64,000 bases of DNA, taken from the NCBI GenBank assembly GCA_956465555.1, contig OY101115.1, forward strand, positions 1,550,001 through 1,614,000, read 5' to 3'. The first letter of the stretch is position 1; every line of letters begins with the position of its first letter. The translations under genes and the position numbers were made by a program. Source of the DNA: Nitzschia sp. pyKryTriq1. Taxonomy: Eukaryota; Bacillariophyta; Bacillariophyceae; Bacillariales; Bacillariaceae. Shown here piece by piece: positions 8,674 to 17,253 of this stretch. The notes below the pieces were generated by a model. The model had not been told where the DNA came from, did not search any database, and saw nothing but the letters and a program-made list of their open reading frames with translations.

Positions 8674-10083
8674 CTTTTTCGGAGCATATAATGAACCAGG
8701 AGGCTCTTCTTGACGTATGAGGCTTCTGAACCAGCGAAGCAACCGTTTTCCGAACCGTTGAGAAACGTTGCCCTTCGCCTGTAGATAGCTTGTTTGCCTC
8801 AAGTATTCCATAGAGGCCTCCCAGCTCCATTGCTCAGCGGCATGCCGTCCCTGAACAGCCATTTGGTTTCTCACTGTGGGATTTTGATACAGCCATGCTA
8901 TTTTCTCCACAAAGGCATCCGTATCATCCGCAGGAACGAGGTATCCGGTACCACCGTCATCCACTAAATCGATGAGCCCCCCAGCCTTGCTTGCGACGAC
9001 TGGTACGCCCGAAGCCATACTTTCCATGACCACAAACCCCAATGTCTCGGAATCGCTGGGCATGATAAAGACATCTCCACTGGCAAAGGCTGACGAAAGT
9101 GCAAGGCCCTCCAGACCCCCCAGAAAGTAGGTAGGCGTATCTTGAAAGTACTTCTGTAGATCTAAAGCCTCTGGGCCATGTCCCACAATGCAAAGCCTGG
9201 TAGGAATGCCATTGGCCAAAAGTCCTTCCAGAATAGATCGTAGATGCGTGAGACGTTTCTCTCTGGCCAGTCGACCAATGTAGACTACCAAGAAGTCGTC
9301 AGGATTCCCCTGGCTCATTTGATGTCTCATTTCCTGGCTCTTGAATTGTGGATGAAACTGGGTCGTGTTGACTCCTTTTGGCCACAGTACACTAGGAATC
9401 CCATGTTCATCCAAGGCGTGTTCCATTTGAGGGGAGGTTACTACTGTCAAATCGGCAAACTGGTGCGCCCAGCGCAGCAATCGCCAAGTGATCCACTCTC
9501 CAATGGCATTCCAGGGATATGGTAAATAAGTTCGAAGATAGACAGGTAAATGGGTATGGTAGCTCATGAGGAGAGGGATTCCGCGCAAGCGACTGGCCAC
9601 GACTGCTGGAAGGAGGTACATGCCAGGCGAGCTCACATGTATCAGATCGAATTTGTGCTCGCCACACAATCGCCACACTTTGGCTGACACGTCCAACGAC
9701 ACGGTCAGGGACTTGTATTGAGGTAATCGAAAGCCCCACGTATAGTGGATTGGAATCTTATCGTCGAAGCAAGAAGACGGTGGATTTGGGTGTATTTTGT
9801 CGGTCGTCACCAAGTGCACTTGATCCTCGGGGTAGAAGTGCACCAAATGCTGCAGCAAGGTGCGAAAGCGGATGGACTGTCCACTGAGATACGTGATGGG
9901 ACTTGGATCCGTCAGGATCATGATCTTGAGGGGAAGTGCTGATGCATGCGCAGGAAAAGCGGCATCTTCCAACACCGTTGAACAATTCAAAGTATTGGTG
10001 ACGTTGTTTCTGGCCGAGTAAGCGTAAACGGCCGAGGGGGCAAGGAAGAGCAGCAACCAGCCATGTCTGAGCAAACCAGACAT
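8668..10083 (-). CDS. SQD2: UDP-sulfoquinovose:diacylglycerol sulfoquinovosyltransferase
   Basis: This GT4-family, GT-B-fold enzyme makes the plastid sulfolipid SQDG by moving sulfoquinovose from UDP to diacylglycerol on plastid membranes. The 471 residues begin with a signal peptide (to about residue 21, ending AVYA before YSA), the usual first half of a diatom plastid leader. Plant SQD2 landmarks follow in order: DPSPITYLSGQSIRF (about 59), HVSSPGMYLLPAVVASRL (about 149), LLMSYHTHLPVY (about 171), KGVNTTQFHPQF (about 237), YIGRLAREKRL, then SGDVFIMPSDSETLGFVVME, which contains the EX7E motif, and AGGLIDLV. A basic C-terminal tail (about 440-471) follows. The length fits the family. It converges with the gene at 7486 and overlaps it by 6 bp. 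Confidence 0.88.
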   Translation of the reverse strand: MSGLLRHGWLLLFLAPSAVYAYSARNNVTNTLNCSTVLEDAAFPAHASALPLKIMILTDPSPITYLSGQSIRFRTLLQHLVHFYPEDQVHLVTTDKIHPNPPSSCFDDKIPIHYTWGFRLPQYKSLTVSLDVSAKVWRLCGEHKFDLIHVSSPGMYLLPAVVASRLRGIPLLMSYHTHLPVYLRTYLPYPWNAIGEWITWRLLRWAHQFADLTVVTSPQMEHALDEHGIPSVLWPKGVNTTQFHPQFKSQEMRHQMSQGNPDDFLVVYIGRLAREKRLTHLRSILEGLLANGIPTRLCIVGHGPEALDLQKYFQDTPTYFLGGLEGLALSSAFASGDVFIMPSDSETLGFVVMESMASGVPVVASKAGGLIDLVDDGGTGYLVPADDTDAFVEKIAWLYQNPTVRNQMAVQGRHAAEQWSWEASMEYLRQTSYLQAKGNVSQRFGKRLLRWFRSLIRQEEPPGSLYAPKKL

Positions 10084-10526
10084 TCTAATGTGCAGTATTC
10101 CTATCGCCCCAGATACCTCTCACAAAAATCAGCTCCCTCCTCAGATACAGTTTGAGCCTTGCTAATACTCTCATACTCGTGCGAACTTGCGATCGACCAT
10201 CCCGTGCGTTTCGTGAAAAAATGTGAGAACTGAGAACACGCAAAAAAATAAGACAGGCGCAAAGATGATTCATGTAGGGTCATATGAGTCGTTCAAGTGG
10301 AATATGTTGTGACGCAATATTCAACGTACGACGACGAGATCTTTGCTCTTTTCGCATCGTCGCGATGAAGAATCTTTTGATGCGATCAATGAAGAATCAT
10401 CATCGGCGGGGGCAGACGATACCGGTATGAACAGCATCGTCGGTTTGCCGACGCACAGTCCCATGCAATACTTGCAATCTATCTTTGAGCAGAAAGCATT
10501 GGGTCATTGCCGTCATCAACAACATC
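10084..10526. other. Divergent intergenic between SQD2 and methyltransferase
   Basis: No complete gene is seen. A short ATG frame from 10365 stays open for about 21 codons in the same phase as the methyltransferase. An extra 5' exon is therefore possible but unsupported. Confidence 0.4.
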
Positions 10527-11447
10527 ATGTCCCAAACAGTGAGCACGGGCGTGGATGCATCTCTTCATTATTTGGAACACGTCGGGCGTTTTACGGTCCT
10601 GCATGCGCAAGATTTGATCCAGCTTCTCAAGACCGAAATAACCTCTGCTACCTCAATTTTGGATATTGGTTGTGGGCCGGGAGTCTTTGGTCTCGCTTAT
10701 CTTGAAGCCTTTCCCAAAGGCATTTCAGGGCAAACGATTTGGTGTACGGATTTATCACCTGGTATGGTGGACTGTGCCAGGAAAATATTGGGAGAACGTG
10801 TTCCTCCCGACTACCTGACTCGATTCGAGTTTCAAGTCGAAGATGGGAGCGAGTTGAAAGGCATCCCCGATACCTCCATCGATATTGTGATTAGTATCTT
10901 TGGAATATTTCTAATTCCGGATTATTGCAAGTCGTTGGGTGCGATTCGACGGGTTCTGCATCCTTCGGGCGTTCTTGGCATGACCACCTGGACCATGTCG
11001 CAGCAACGACAAGCTTTGGAGAAGGAAGGATTTGGACCGAGCTTTCATCAAGTCATTGAAGAAACGCTCCAGGAATTGACCAGTCTTTGTGACAAAAGTA
11101 CGGACTCTCCCAACGAGCCTCCCTGGAAACGGTGGTTCAAGCCCAAACAGATCGAAGAAATGATGGTGGACCAAGCCGGATACAACGCTAGTAGCCTTCA
11201 AATCCTACGATCCCTTCATTCCATTACATGGTCTAACCCAGATGCCTTTTGGAGCATGATTGAAACCAATCCCAATACGAAATTAGGTTCAGCCGATTCC
11301 GAACGCGTACAAGGGGTGAAGAAGAATCTAATGGACGCCTTATCATCGACAGCCATGGGGGTGAAGTCGTCATCGAAATCATCTTCTACAAGCGAAAGAC
11401 CGGTGATTGTGGTCACTGCCTCCAATCTCATTCTGGCTCGACCGTAG
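10527..11447 (+). CDS. Class I SAM-dependent methyltransferase
   Basis: This is a 306-residue protein. Motif I is ILDIGCGPGVFGLAYLE (about residues 45-61), the SAM-binding loop. WCTDLSPGMVDCAR is the acidic-residue motif that holds the SAM ribose. IDIVISIFGIFLIPD (about 120) and IRRVLHPSGVLGMTTW (about 142) are motifs typical of UbiE/Coq5-like methyltransferases (the R-V-L-x-P-x-G turn). The C-terminus is Ser/Lys-rich. The substrate cannot be read from the sequence. The frame is open 42 bases further upstream but without an ATG, so the start at 10527 (MSQTVSTGVD) was chosen. An upstream exon cannot be excluded. No targeting leader is seen from this start. Confidence 0.72.
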   Translation: MSQTVSTGVDASLHYLEHVGRFTVLHAQDLIQLLKTEITSATSILDIGCGPGVFGLAYLEAFPKGISGQTIWCTDLSPGMVDCARKILGERVPPDYLTRFEFQVEDGSELKGIPDTSIDIVISIFGIFLIPDYCKSLGAIRRVLHPSGVLGMTTWTMSQQRQALEKEGFGPSFHQVIEETLQELTSLCDKSTDSPNEPPWKRWFKPKQIEEMMVDQAGYNASSLQILRSLHSITWSNPDAFWSMIETNPNTKLGSADSERVQGVKKNLMDALSSTAMGVKSSSKSSSTSERPVIVVTASNLILARP

Positions 11448-11988
11448 TCCGTCAGTAAAAGTATTCTAGACCGGTATAGTACCAGTAGTATATCAGAAGG
11501 TATTTTTCTGCTTGTACGAGTACGCAGTTGAATATTATTCTACTATGAAGTTCGTAATTGTCTCGTTTCTTTGTGCTACTAGACTACTGAGTCGAATCAT
11601 CTTCTGGTGTCAAGTGGAGTTATCTCCACTCTAATAGATTGATAGAGAAGGTCCTCGTCATCTGTTGGGCTGCAGACTGCAGACTACATGGATCGTGCGA
11701 CTAGTTCGAGTAACGAGTAACTACGACAAGGACTCATACGATCTCAGTAGAAATCCTAAACACAGTCCGTCAGTATGTACGTTTACTTTTCCATTCCTTA
11801 TCACGATTTCGCTCGATTATTCATTCTTCTCATCGATGATTTTTGCGATGGTGTTGATGATTGGTTTCGGATCTGGATGAGTGAGATGAAAGACGAAAGA
11901 GAGCGAGAGGCAGCATTGGTACGAGTAGATGGCAGCCATAAGACAAACCATATTCAATATACAGTAGCAGGAACTTCAACGCTGCGCC
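11448..11988. other. Intergenic, no gene seen
   Basis: The stretch is AT-richer than its neighbours and has scattered GTAC, CTAGTAG and CCGGTA words just after the methyltransferase. No open frame of note is present. Confidence 0.5.
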
Positions 11989-12888
11989 ATGGACGGTGCC
12001 GACGAGACTTCTTCGTCCCCAGACACGTTCTGGGGTCATTTCACCGCGGGTATCTTCCTCATGGCTTTTGGAGCCAGCTTCTTGGCACTGGCGGCGTGGA
12101 GATGGAGCCGACTCGAAAGTGATCGTAAGCAACCATGCGAATCATCATCGTCCAAGGTGCAAGTCTTTCTGGAGAGACACGTGCCAGAGGCGAACAGTGT
12201 GGTGATCCTTCGCACAGCCAGGGCGTTGATTGGCTCCACTTTGTTTGGATTGCTCTACGAAGGCCTCGGGGCTCGCTTTCTGAATCACAATCTTCATCCC
12301 GATTGGACCGTGTTTCACTACACCACGCACTTGACTCTCACAACGCTTTTCCTATGGGTGGGATGGACGGGTCTCTTGGAGTACTGGAAACTCGTCCCAC
12401 AAGATAGCATTCGAGCAGCCGTGGCAGTAGCACTCTTTGGAGAGACATTGCTGTGGCACGAGCACGCGGTCTCCAAAGGGAATCAAGTAGATGCTAGAGT
12501 ACACGACTATTTGGCATTACTGTCAGGGCTGACGGCACTCGCTATTGTTGCGAGTCTCATGGGAACTACTGAAAAGGCTAATAACCCTGGCCTGGCATTT
12601 GCCCTATATGTATCAGGTTTTCTGGGGATTTTCTGGCAAGGCATATGGTTCATGATTGCAGCATACCATCAAAAACATCCACTCTCGTCGTCAGAGAAGG
12701 TCACAGCTATATTTTGTGTTTCTGGTGTGGGGCTGCTGTGCACACTTCAGCTGGTATCTGTTTGTCTATGCAATGCGCATCGTGGTGAAAGTTTCGAACA
12801 GTACCAATTGATATCCAAGAGGTCAGACAAGAAAACTTCGATCGATGAAGAAGGGTGTTCCGACGACCGAGGCTTTCTTGTTGGGTGA
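11989..12888 (+). CDS. TMEM45/DUF716-like multi-pass membrane protein
   Basis: This is a 299-residue protein with about seven hydrophobic segments: 15-38, 73-95, 107-130, 138-153, 172-190, 200-222 and 242-260. Charged ends flank them. The pattern H-x-T-x-H (FHYTTHLT, about 110) and LLWHEHAVSKGNQVDARVHD (about 150-169) resemble the histidine-rich loops of the TMEM45/DUF716 family. The biochemical role of that family is poorly known. The start at 11989 gives a short soluble N-terminus (DADETSSS-like acidic/serine stretch) before the first helix. The gene ends 3 bp from the convergent LRR gene. The family call rests on topology and the histidine spacing. Confidence 0.55.
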   Translation: MDGADETSSSPDTFWGHFTAGIFLMAFGASFLALAAWRWSRLESDRKQPCESSSSKVQVFLERHVPEANSVVILRTARALIGSTLFGLLYEGLGARFLNHNLHPDWTVFHYTTHLTLTTLFLWVGWTGLLEYWKLVPQDSIRAAVAVALFGETLLWHEHAVSKGNQVDARVHDYLALLSGLTALAIVASLMGTTEKANNPGLAFALYVSGFLGIFWQGIWFMIAAYHQKHPLSSSEKVTAIFCVSGVGLLCTLQLVSVCLCNAHRGESFEQYQLISKRSDKKTSIDEEGCSDDRGFLVG

Positions 12889-12891
12889 ACT

Positions 12892-14280
12892 CTAGGAGGA
12901 GTACCCGCAAACTCTAAGGCTTTGGATAAAGTGAAAGATGACGTCTGCCTGCTGCATTTCCTTCCATTTTTTTGTGGACTGCATTTGGAATTCACAGTAG
13001 GGGGACCATAGATGCTGCCCTGATCGCTCCAGAATCAAGGGCCAAAGATTCAACGGAAATTGTCGATCTTTGAGCACCTTTTTCCCACCACTGTTCAGAC
13101 AGGTCTCATAGCTAACCAGTCGCTGATATTTGGACATTTTCATGCTACGACCCATTGTAGGAATCGTCACTTCTTCGATGCCATCACTCCGTCGGACACC
13201 GTTCAGAATGGCCTCTGCGCCCTCTTCGTCGAAACGATTTCGATGGAGAAAGATACGCTTAATTCCCCTCATTTCGGGTAATCGATCGCCGAGTAGTTTT
13301 GCTCCGGCATTTGTGATACGGTTCTCGTGACAACGCACCTCTTCCAGGGAATCATTGGTACAGAAAGCCTCCACCAAATACTCCAAACCGGTATCATCCA
13401 AGCAGTTCTCTGATAGATCCAATACTCTGAGAGTGTTATTCGCTTGAAGGGCAGGGACCACCCAACCGATATCCAAAGAAAAGTCCTGAGATTGCTGAAT
13501 GGAGCTGCGAAGTGATAACTGACGGAGCCGGTTGCCGGACAGGATGTTCGATAGTGCACATTGCAGCGAGGTGTCAGACAAATCTGCCCCAATGTAAAGT
13601 TCCTGTAGCGTCGAATGATCTTCTAGTGCATGGACCAAGGTAGCGATATCGTTATCTGCTACAATGCAGCGGTCAAAATGGATTGCCTCAAATCTATCTT
13701 CACTTCTCAGGAAACGTGCCAAAGGATCTATGGAACTAGGTTCCAATGGACTTTTGATGAATTTAAGCTTTCGAAGCCCTCTGCTCTGCGCCAAACCTCC
13801 AACAAGGATATCCGCATTCTCTTTGTTCAATCTCACGAGCAGTGCCAGCTCAACTAGGGAACCGTTCTTGGAAAGAGATGTAGATAAGGTTCCAATGCAG
13901 CTCGGTGTCAAATTCCCCGCAATCTCAATCTTGCACACATTGCTGAGAGTAAGAACCGAATCAATGGCTCGAGCTAGATCTCCTTCACAGAATTCTAGGT
14001 AGATGCCTTCCCACTTACGTCCTGATCGCAAGAGGTCGAGCAGGGAAATGATCACGTGCTCGTCCATTTCAATCTCCGATAAAACCAGCTGGTCCAGATC
14101 TGGATGTTGCATGGCGCTTCGAAGCCGATTCACGCATTCATGGCGGTCGTAGTCATCGCCGTCAATGATATCGATCGAGTTCAAAGGATAACTGCCAGTC
14201 TTAGATCTCGCAACACTTCGAACATCGTACATTCCGGGAAGAAGTAGATTTGTCACCAGTTCTGTTGTATGACCATGCAT
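12892..14280 (-). CDS. Leucine-rich repeat protein, ribonuclease-inhibitor type
   Basis: This is a 462-residue protein without signal peptide or membrane helix. From about residue 60 to 390 it is made of LRR units, first irregular and then clear: LRVLDLSENCLDDTGLEYL, LEEVRCHENRITNAGAKLL and IKRIFLHRNRFDEEGAEAIL. The spacing of about 28 residues and the G-x-x-x-L ends are of the RI/NLRC type. Such proteins are numerous in diatoms and generally act as binding scaffolds. The C-terminal 70 residues are non-repeat and rich in W and Q. No NACHT, kinase or F-box domain is present. The partner and role are unknown. It converges with the TMEM45-like gene with a gap of only 3 bp. Confidence 0.7.
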   Translation of the reverse strand: MHGHTTELVTNLLLPGMYDVRSVARSKTGSYPLNSIDIIDGDDYDRHECVNRLRSAMQHPDLDQLVLSEIEMDEHVIISLLDLLRSGRKWEGIYLEFCEGDLARAIDSVLTLSNVCKIEIAGNLTPSCIGTLSTSLSKNGSLVELALLVRLNKENADILVGGLAQSRGLRKLKFIKSPLEPSSIDPLARFLRSEDRFEAIHFDRCIVADNDIATLVHALEDHSTLQELYIGADLSDTSLQCALSNILSGNRLRQLSLRSSIQQSQDFSLDIGWVVPALQANNTLRVLDLSENCLDDTGLEYLVEAFCTNDSLEEVRCHENRITNAGAKLLGDRLPEMRGIKRIFLHRNRFDEEGAEAILNGVRRSDGIEEVTIPTMGRSMKMSKYQRLVSYETCLNSGGKKVLKDRQFPLNLWPLILERSGQHLWSPYCEFQMQSTKKWKEMQQADVIFHFIQSLRVCGYSS

Positions 14281-15230
14281 GATGTAGACTGAACTATAGC
14301 ACAGGTTGCTGCGTACAGACAGTATTTCAAATCTATATCAGCCAGCTACTTATCCAACCAAATGTGTCTCCTATACTCCTACTAGTTTTTCTAGTTCCTC
14401 GACACCTTCAGTTTCGAAGTGTGAATGTTCGATTGCATCAGAATTCAAAGCAGTGGCAGGGTAGGCAAAAAGTTCGTGAATGTTCTACAGATTTGTTCTT
14501 CTGACTTCTGACTCACTCAACAATAACATGATCAGGATTGTTATAATACGGTACAGTATATTGTTGACACGCGGTGATAGATTTTAATGTGTGGGCGGCA
14601 GGGAGGCATGGGAGTGCCGATGCATCGGATGACATTCTCTCCAGTACCAGGATCCCGTAAAAGTCTACGCAGACTTGTCCTGTTTTCGTTGCGCCACGTA
14701 TACCTGGTACGATGCGTGCGTTGCCCTTAGATTTGTTATTTGGCTATGTAAACGTACAACGTACCAGGTACGTATGTACCGGTACGTACCGGTGTACTTG
14801 TACAGTATGAGCGATGGGCGAGCCCCGCGTCTCTTCGCCGCGGCCACGCGTTGATGGCGTATGACTTTTGACGTCACACTTTTTAAGATCAGCAGGATCG
14901 GTCAGTCTACTTGGTACACTCACCACTGTAAATGAAGGTGGAAGGCTCTCTCTTCTCTAGTAGAGTAGTTTAGTCTCTCTCTAGTAGTAGTAGAGTAAAG
15001 CTACTAGTAGAAGCTACTACAGGTAGTGAGCTAGAGAGCTACTACCGCAACGCACGAGTAGAGCCCCCTACAGCTAGATGCAGAGCCGGTGGATAAGAGG
15101 CCGAATCCCGGGAATTCGGGCCAAGTTAGCTGTACTGTATAGAGTATTTTAGACTTCCTGCGTGCACTTTATTCTACGTTGCTGTGAATTCAAGCTGGCA
15201 AGCAAGCAGCGCTTTCATGTGGTGGTCTTG
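14281..15230. other. Intergenic with GTAC and CTCTAGTAG islands
   Basis: Positions 14698-14808 hold overlapping GTACC, CCAGGTACG and ACCGGTAC words. Positions 14950-15062 hold CTCTCTAGTAG-type words. Nothing coding is seen: the open frames at 14665-14926 arise from the repeat. Confidence 0.55.
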
Positions 15231-16481
15231 TTAGATTTGTCTTTGTGGTTTGATGGACACTTCTTTCTTGTTTCGTTTTCGAGTTGTGGTAGAGGTGGCA
15301 TCTTTTCCGATTGCTGTCTCTATCTTCACGTTGACGCTTGATGCTATTGTTTCTGCCTTCACCGTATCGTTGGTGGTATGAGCTGGTAAGTTATCATCTT
15401 TCGTTTTCCCTCCTTTCGACACATCTGACCGAGCTCGTTTTCTTGCGGAAGATTTCTTGACAGCAGGCCCTTTGTCGTCTATTTTCCTCGACGGCACTTG
15501 GCTACATTTTTGTTGCAATGATGGAACAATTGCCGAAGTTCTCCCACCACTCGTTACAAACGTCACTACACGGCCGTGAGCATCCTTGGTTGTCTTTTTG
15601 TTGTTCCACCGATAATGAAAGAGCCAATCCTTGGGGAATTTTTCCTTTTTCTCAACTAAACAAGATATGGCAGTCGACAAGATGGAATGCAAAGTCTCGA
15701 GAAGATTGGTCGCTTGCTTTGTTGTCAAATATGTTTGGTCAGGGTGGATCCGAGTTTGATACAAGACCTCGTCCGCAACCCAATTCCCTACGCCAGAAAC
15801 AACCCGTTTTTGATCCAGCAAGAGGGCTTTGATTCCCACCGATTGGTTGGACATTTTTTGGATCAACTCCGGTTTGGATTGGTCGTTGACATCGGAATAT
15901 GCGTCGGGTGCCAACGATTGAAAGCCACCCGTCGTTTCCAACAATGATGATGATGATGACGATGATGATTCCCCAATACTACTAATAAGTTGCACCGATC
16001 CAAATTTGCGTGGATCCGAGAAACACGCCTCTTGGTCACCACACGTAAATTTGAGGTAGGTATGTGGGGGAGGATATTCATCGCCGTTCAAGGATTCCAG
16101 TTGAGGAACATGATCTGGTGTTGAGATGCGCCCCGTCATGCCCATGTGTACCATGAGATATTTGGTGGTATTGTCGTCATCATCATCATCATCATCATCA
16201 TCACCATGCTGTTGCTTCACTAATTGCATTGCAATCAATTTCCCCTTTCTCAGAACGTTTGCCAAATAGTACTGTTGTTGATTGAGTGTTGCGATATCTT
16301 CATCGCTGATGAATTTTCGTGGTGGCTTCTTATCCAGCGTGCATCGTTCCAGTTGCAGGGGTTGTTTGTGATTTTTGGAATTGGAATTGGAATTGGAATT
16401 GGAATTGGAATTGGACGACGACGACGAAATCAAAGATATTAACAAACTTCGGAAATGCTCGACTTCGGGAAGTTCTGGCAT
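15231..16481 (-). CDS. FPG1: Formamidopyrimidine-DNA glycosylase (FPG/Nei family)
   Basis: This base-excision repair enzyme removes oxidised purines and nicks abasic sites. The frame is open further upstream, but the family requires the mature N-terminus PELPEVE, because Pro2 is the nucleophile, so the ATG at 16481 is the true start (416 residues). Visible motifs are MPELPEVEHFR (1-11), a GKLIAMQL strand carrying the conserved lysine region, HMGMTGRI, FSDPRKFGSV and GVGNWVADEVLYQTRIHP (the helix-two-turn-helix). There is no zinc finger; the fungal/plant-type zincless end GGRTSAIVPSLQ is present instead. The C-terminus (about 330-416) is basic and disordered, probably nuclear or DNA-binding. 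Two repeat-coded runs are unusual: a Ser-Asn repeat at about residues 22-34 from a TTGGAA hexamer, and about ten aspartates from an ATC run. Confidence 0.88.
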   Translation of the reverse strand: MPELPEVEHFRSLLISLISSSSSNSNSNSNSNSNSKNHKQPLQLERCTLDKKPPRKFISDEDIATLNQQQYYLANVLRKGKLIAMQLVKQQHGDDDDDDDDDDNTTKYLMVHMGMTGRISTPDHVPQLESLNGDEYPPPHTYLKFTCGDQEACFSDPRKFGSVQLISSIGESSSSSSSSLLETTGGFQSLAPDAYSDVNDQSKPELIQKMSNQSVGIKALLLDQKRVVSGVGNWVADEVLYQTRIHPDQTYLTTKQATNLLETLHSILSTAISCLVEKKEKFPKDWLFHYRWNNKKTTKDAHGRVVTFVTSGGRTSAIVPSLQQKCSQVPSRKIDDKGPAVKKSSARKRARSDVSKGGKTKDDNLPAHTTNDTVKAETIASSVNVKIETAIGKDATSTTTRKRNKKEVSIKPQRQI

Positions 16482-17253
16482 GACGAGGTACGTGTACTCG
16501 TACTGTATGTCTACCGGTGTCGGTAGTTGTGACACAACTCAATCCACTATATCGGGTGTGGCTGGTGAGATGGAGAGAGTGGTGGGGGTTGTATTTTGTA
16601 TTATTCGTAGAACATGATACGAGATGTTGTGGACGAGATGAACTCCTCATAATATTTCTCACGGGGGGAGGATCTCACTACAGTTACTTGAACATACTGT
16701 ACCGGTACCAGTACTTCGCTGGTACCGGTATGTACGTACTGCTCTCCAACTCGCATCCGCCCGGCAGGCGCAGGCAGGGGAGCCGGCGCCGCTTTTGACT
16801 TTGGCGCGCCCGCAACGCCGCCGCGAGAAGCAGCACCCGCCAACTAAACAATAACAACAACAACAACAACAACGCGGAAACCAAAACAAGACTTGCGACT
16901 TCGGGTTTGTTTGTGTGGCCGTGCGTGGTGGCGGTGGGTTGTTTTTTGTAGGTACAGTAGCCAGTAGCCAGTAATGGTCATTGACAAGGAATAGAAAAGC
17001 AAGACCCATTTTCACATCCCTTGTCTTCTGGTCCGTCTTTCAAGCGAGCAAACCAAATAGTCTCTTCATTTCCATCTCCATCTCCATTATTTCACTCAAA
17101 GCCAGGGCCACAAGCCCCAAGCCCCAAGCCCCAAGCCCCAAGCCACAATCATCAGCAGATAATATTTACAACAAGCACAAGTAGTTCGTGTACCAATACT
17201 GTACTTGTACTTGTACTTGTACCGTGACGGGAGTTGGCCACGACACCATCATC
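16482..17253. other. Divergent intergenic with GTAC islands and heptamer repeat
   Basis: GTAC/ACCGGT words occur at 16487-16525, 16695-16740 and 17190-17226. A CAAGCCC heptamer is repeated about five times at 17110-17145. Nothing coding is convincing. A frame open from 17188 into the GT60 gene is repeat-derived upstream of 17254. Confidence 0.6.
17110..17145 (+). repeat. CAAGCCC heptamer tandem repeat
   Basis: There are about five near-perfect copies of a 7-bp unit, 110 bp upstream of the GT60-1 start codon. Confidence 0.85.

Noticed and set aside
10343-10705. Open frame overlapping the methyltransferase start
   Set aside because: It begins at a TTG and runs in a different phase from the well-supported methyltransferase.
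17188-17253. N-terminal extension of GT60 paralog 1
   Set aside because: The extension is a Tyr/Cys/Thr run coded by the GTAC repeat; the ATG at 17254 begins normal protein sequence.
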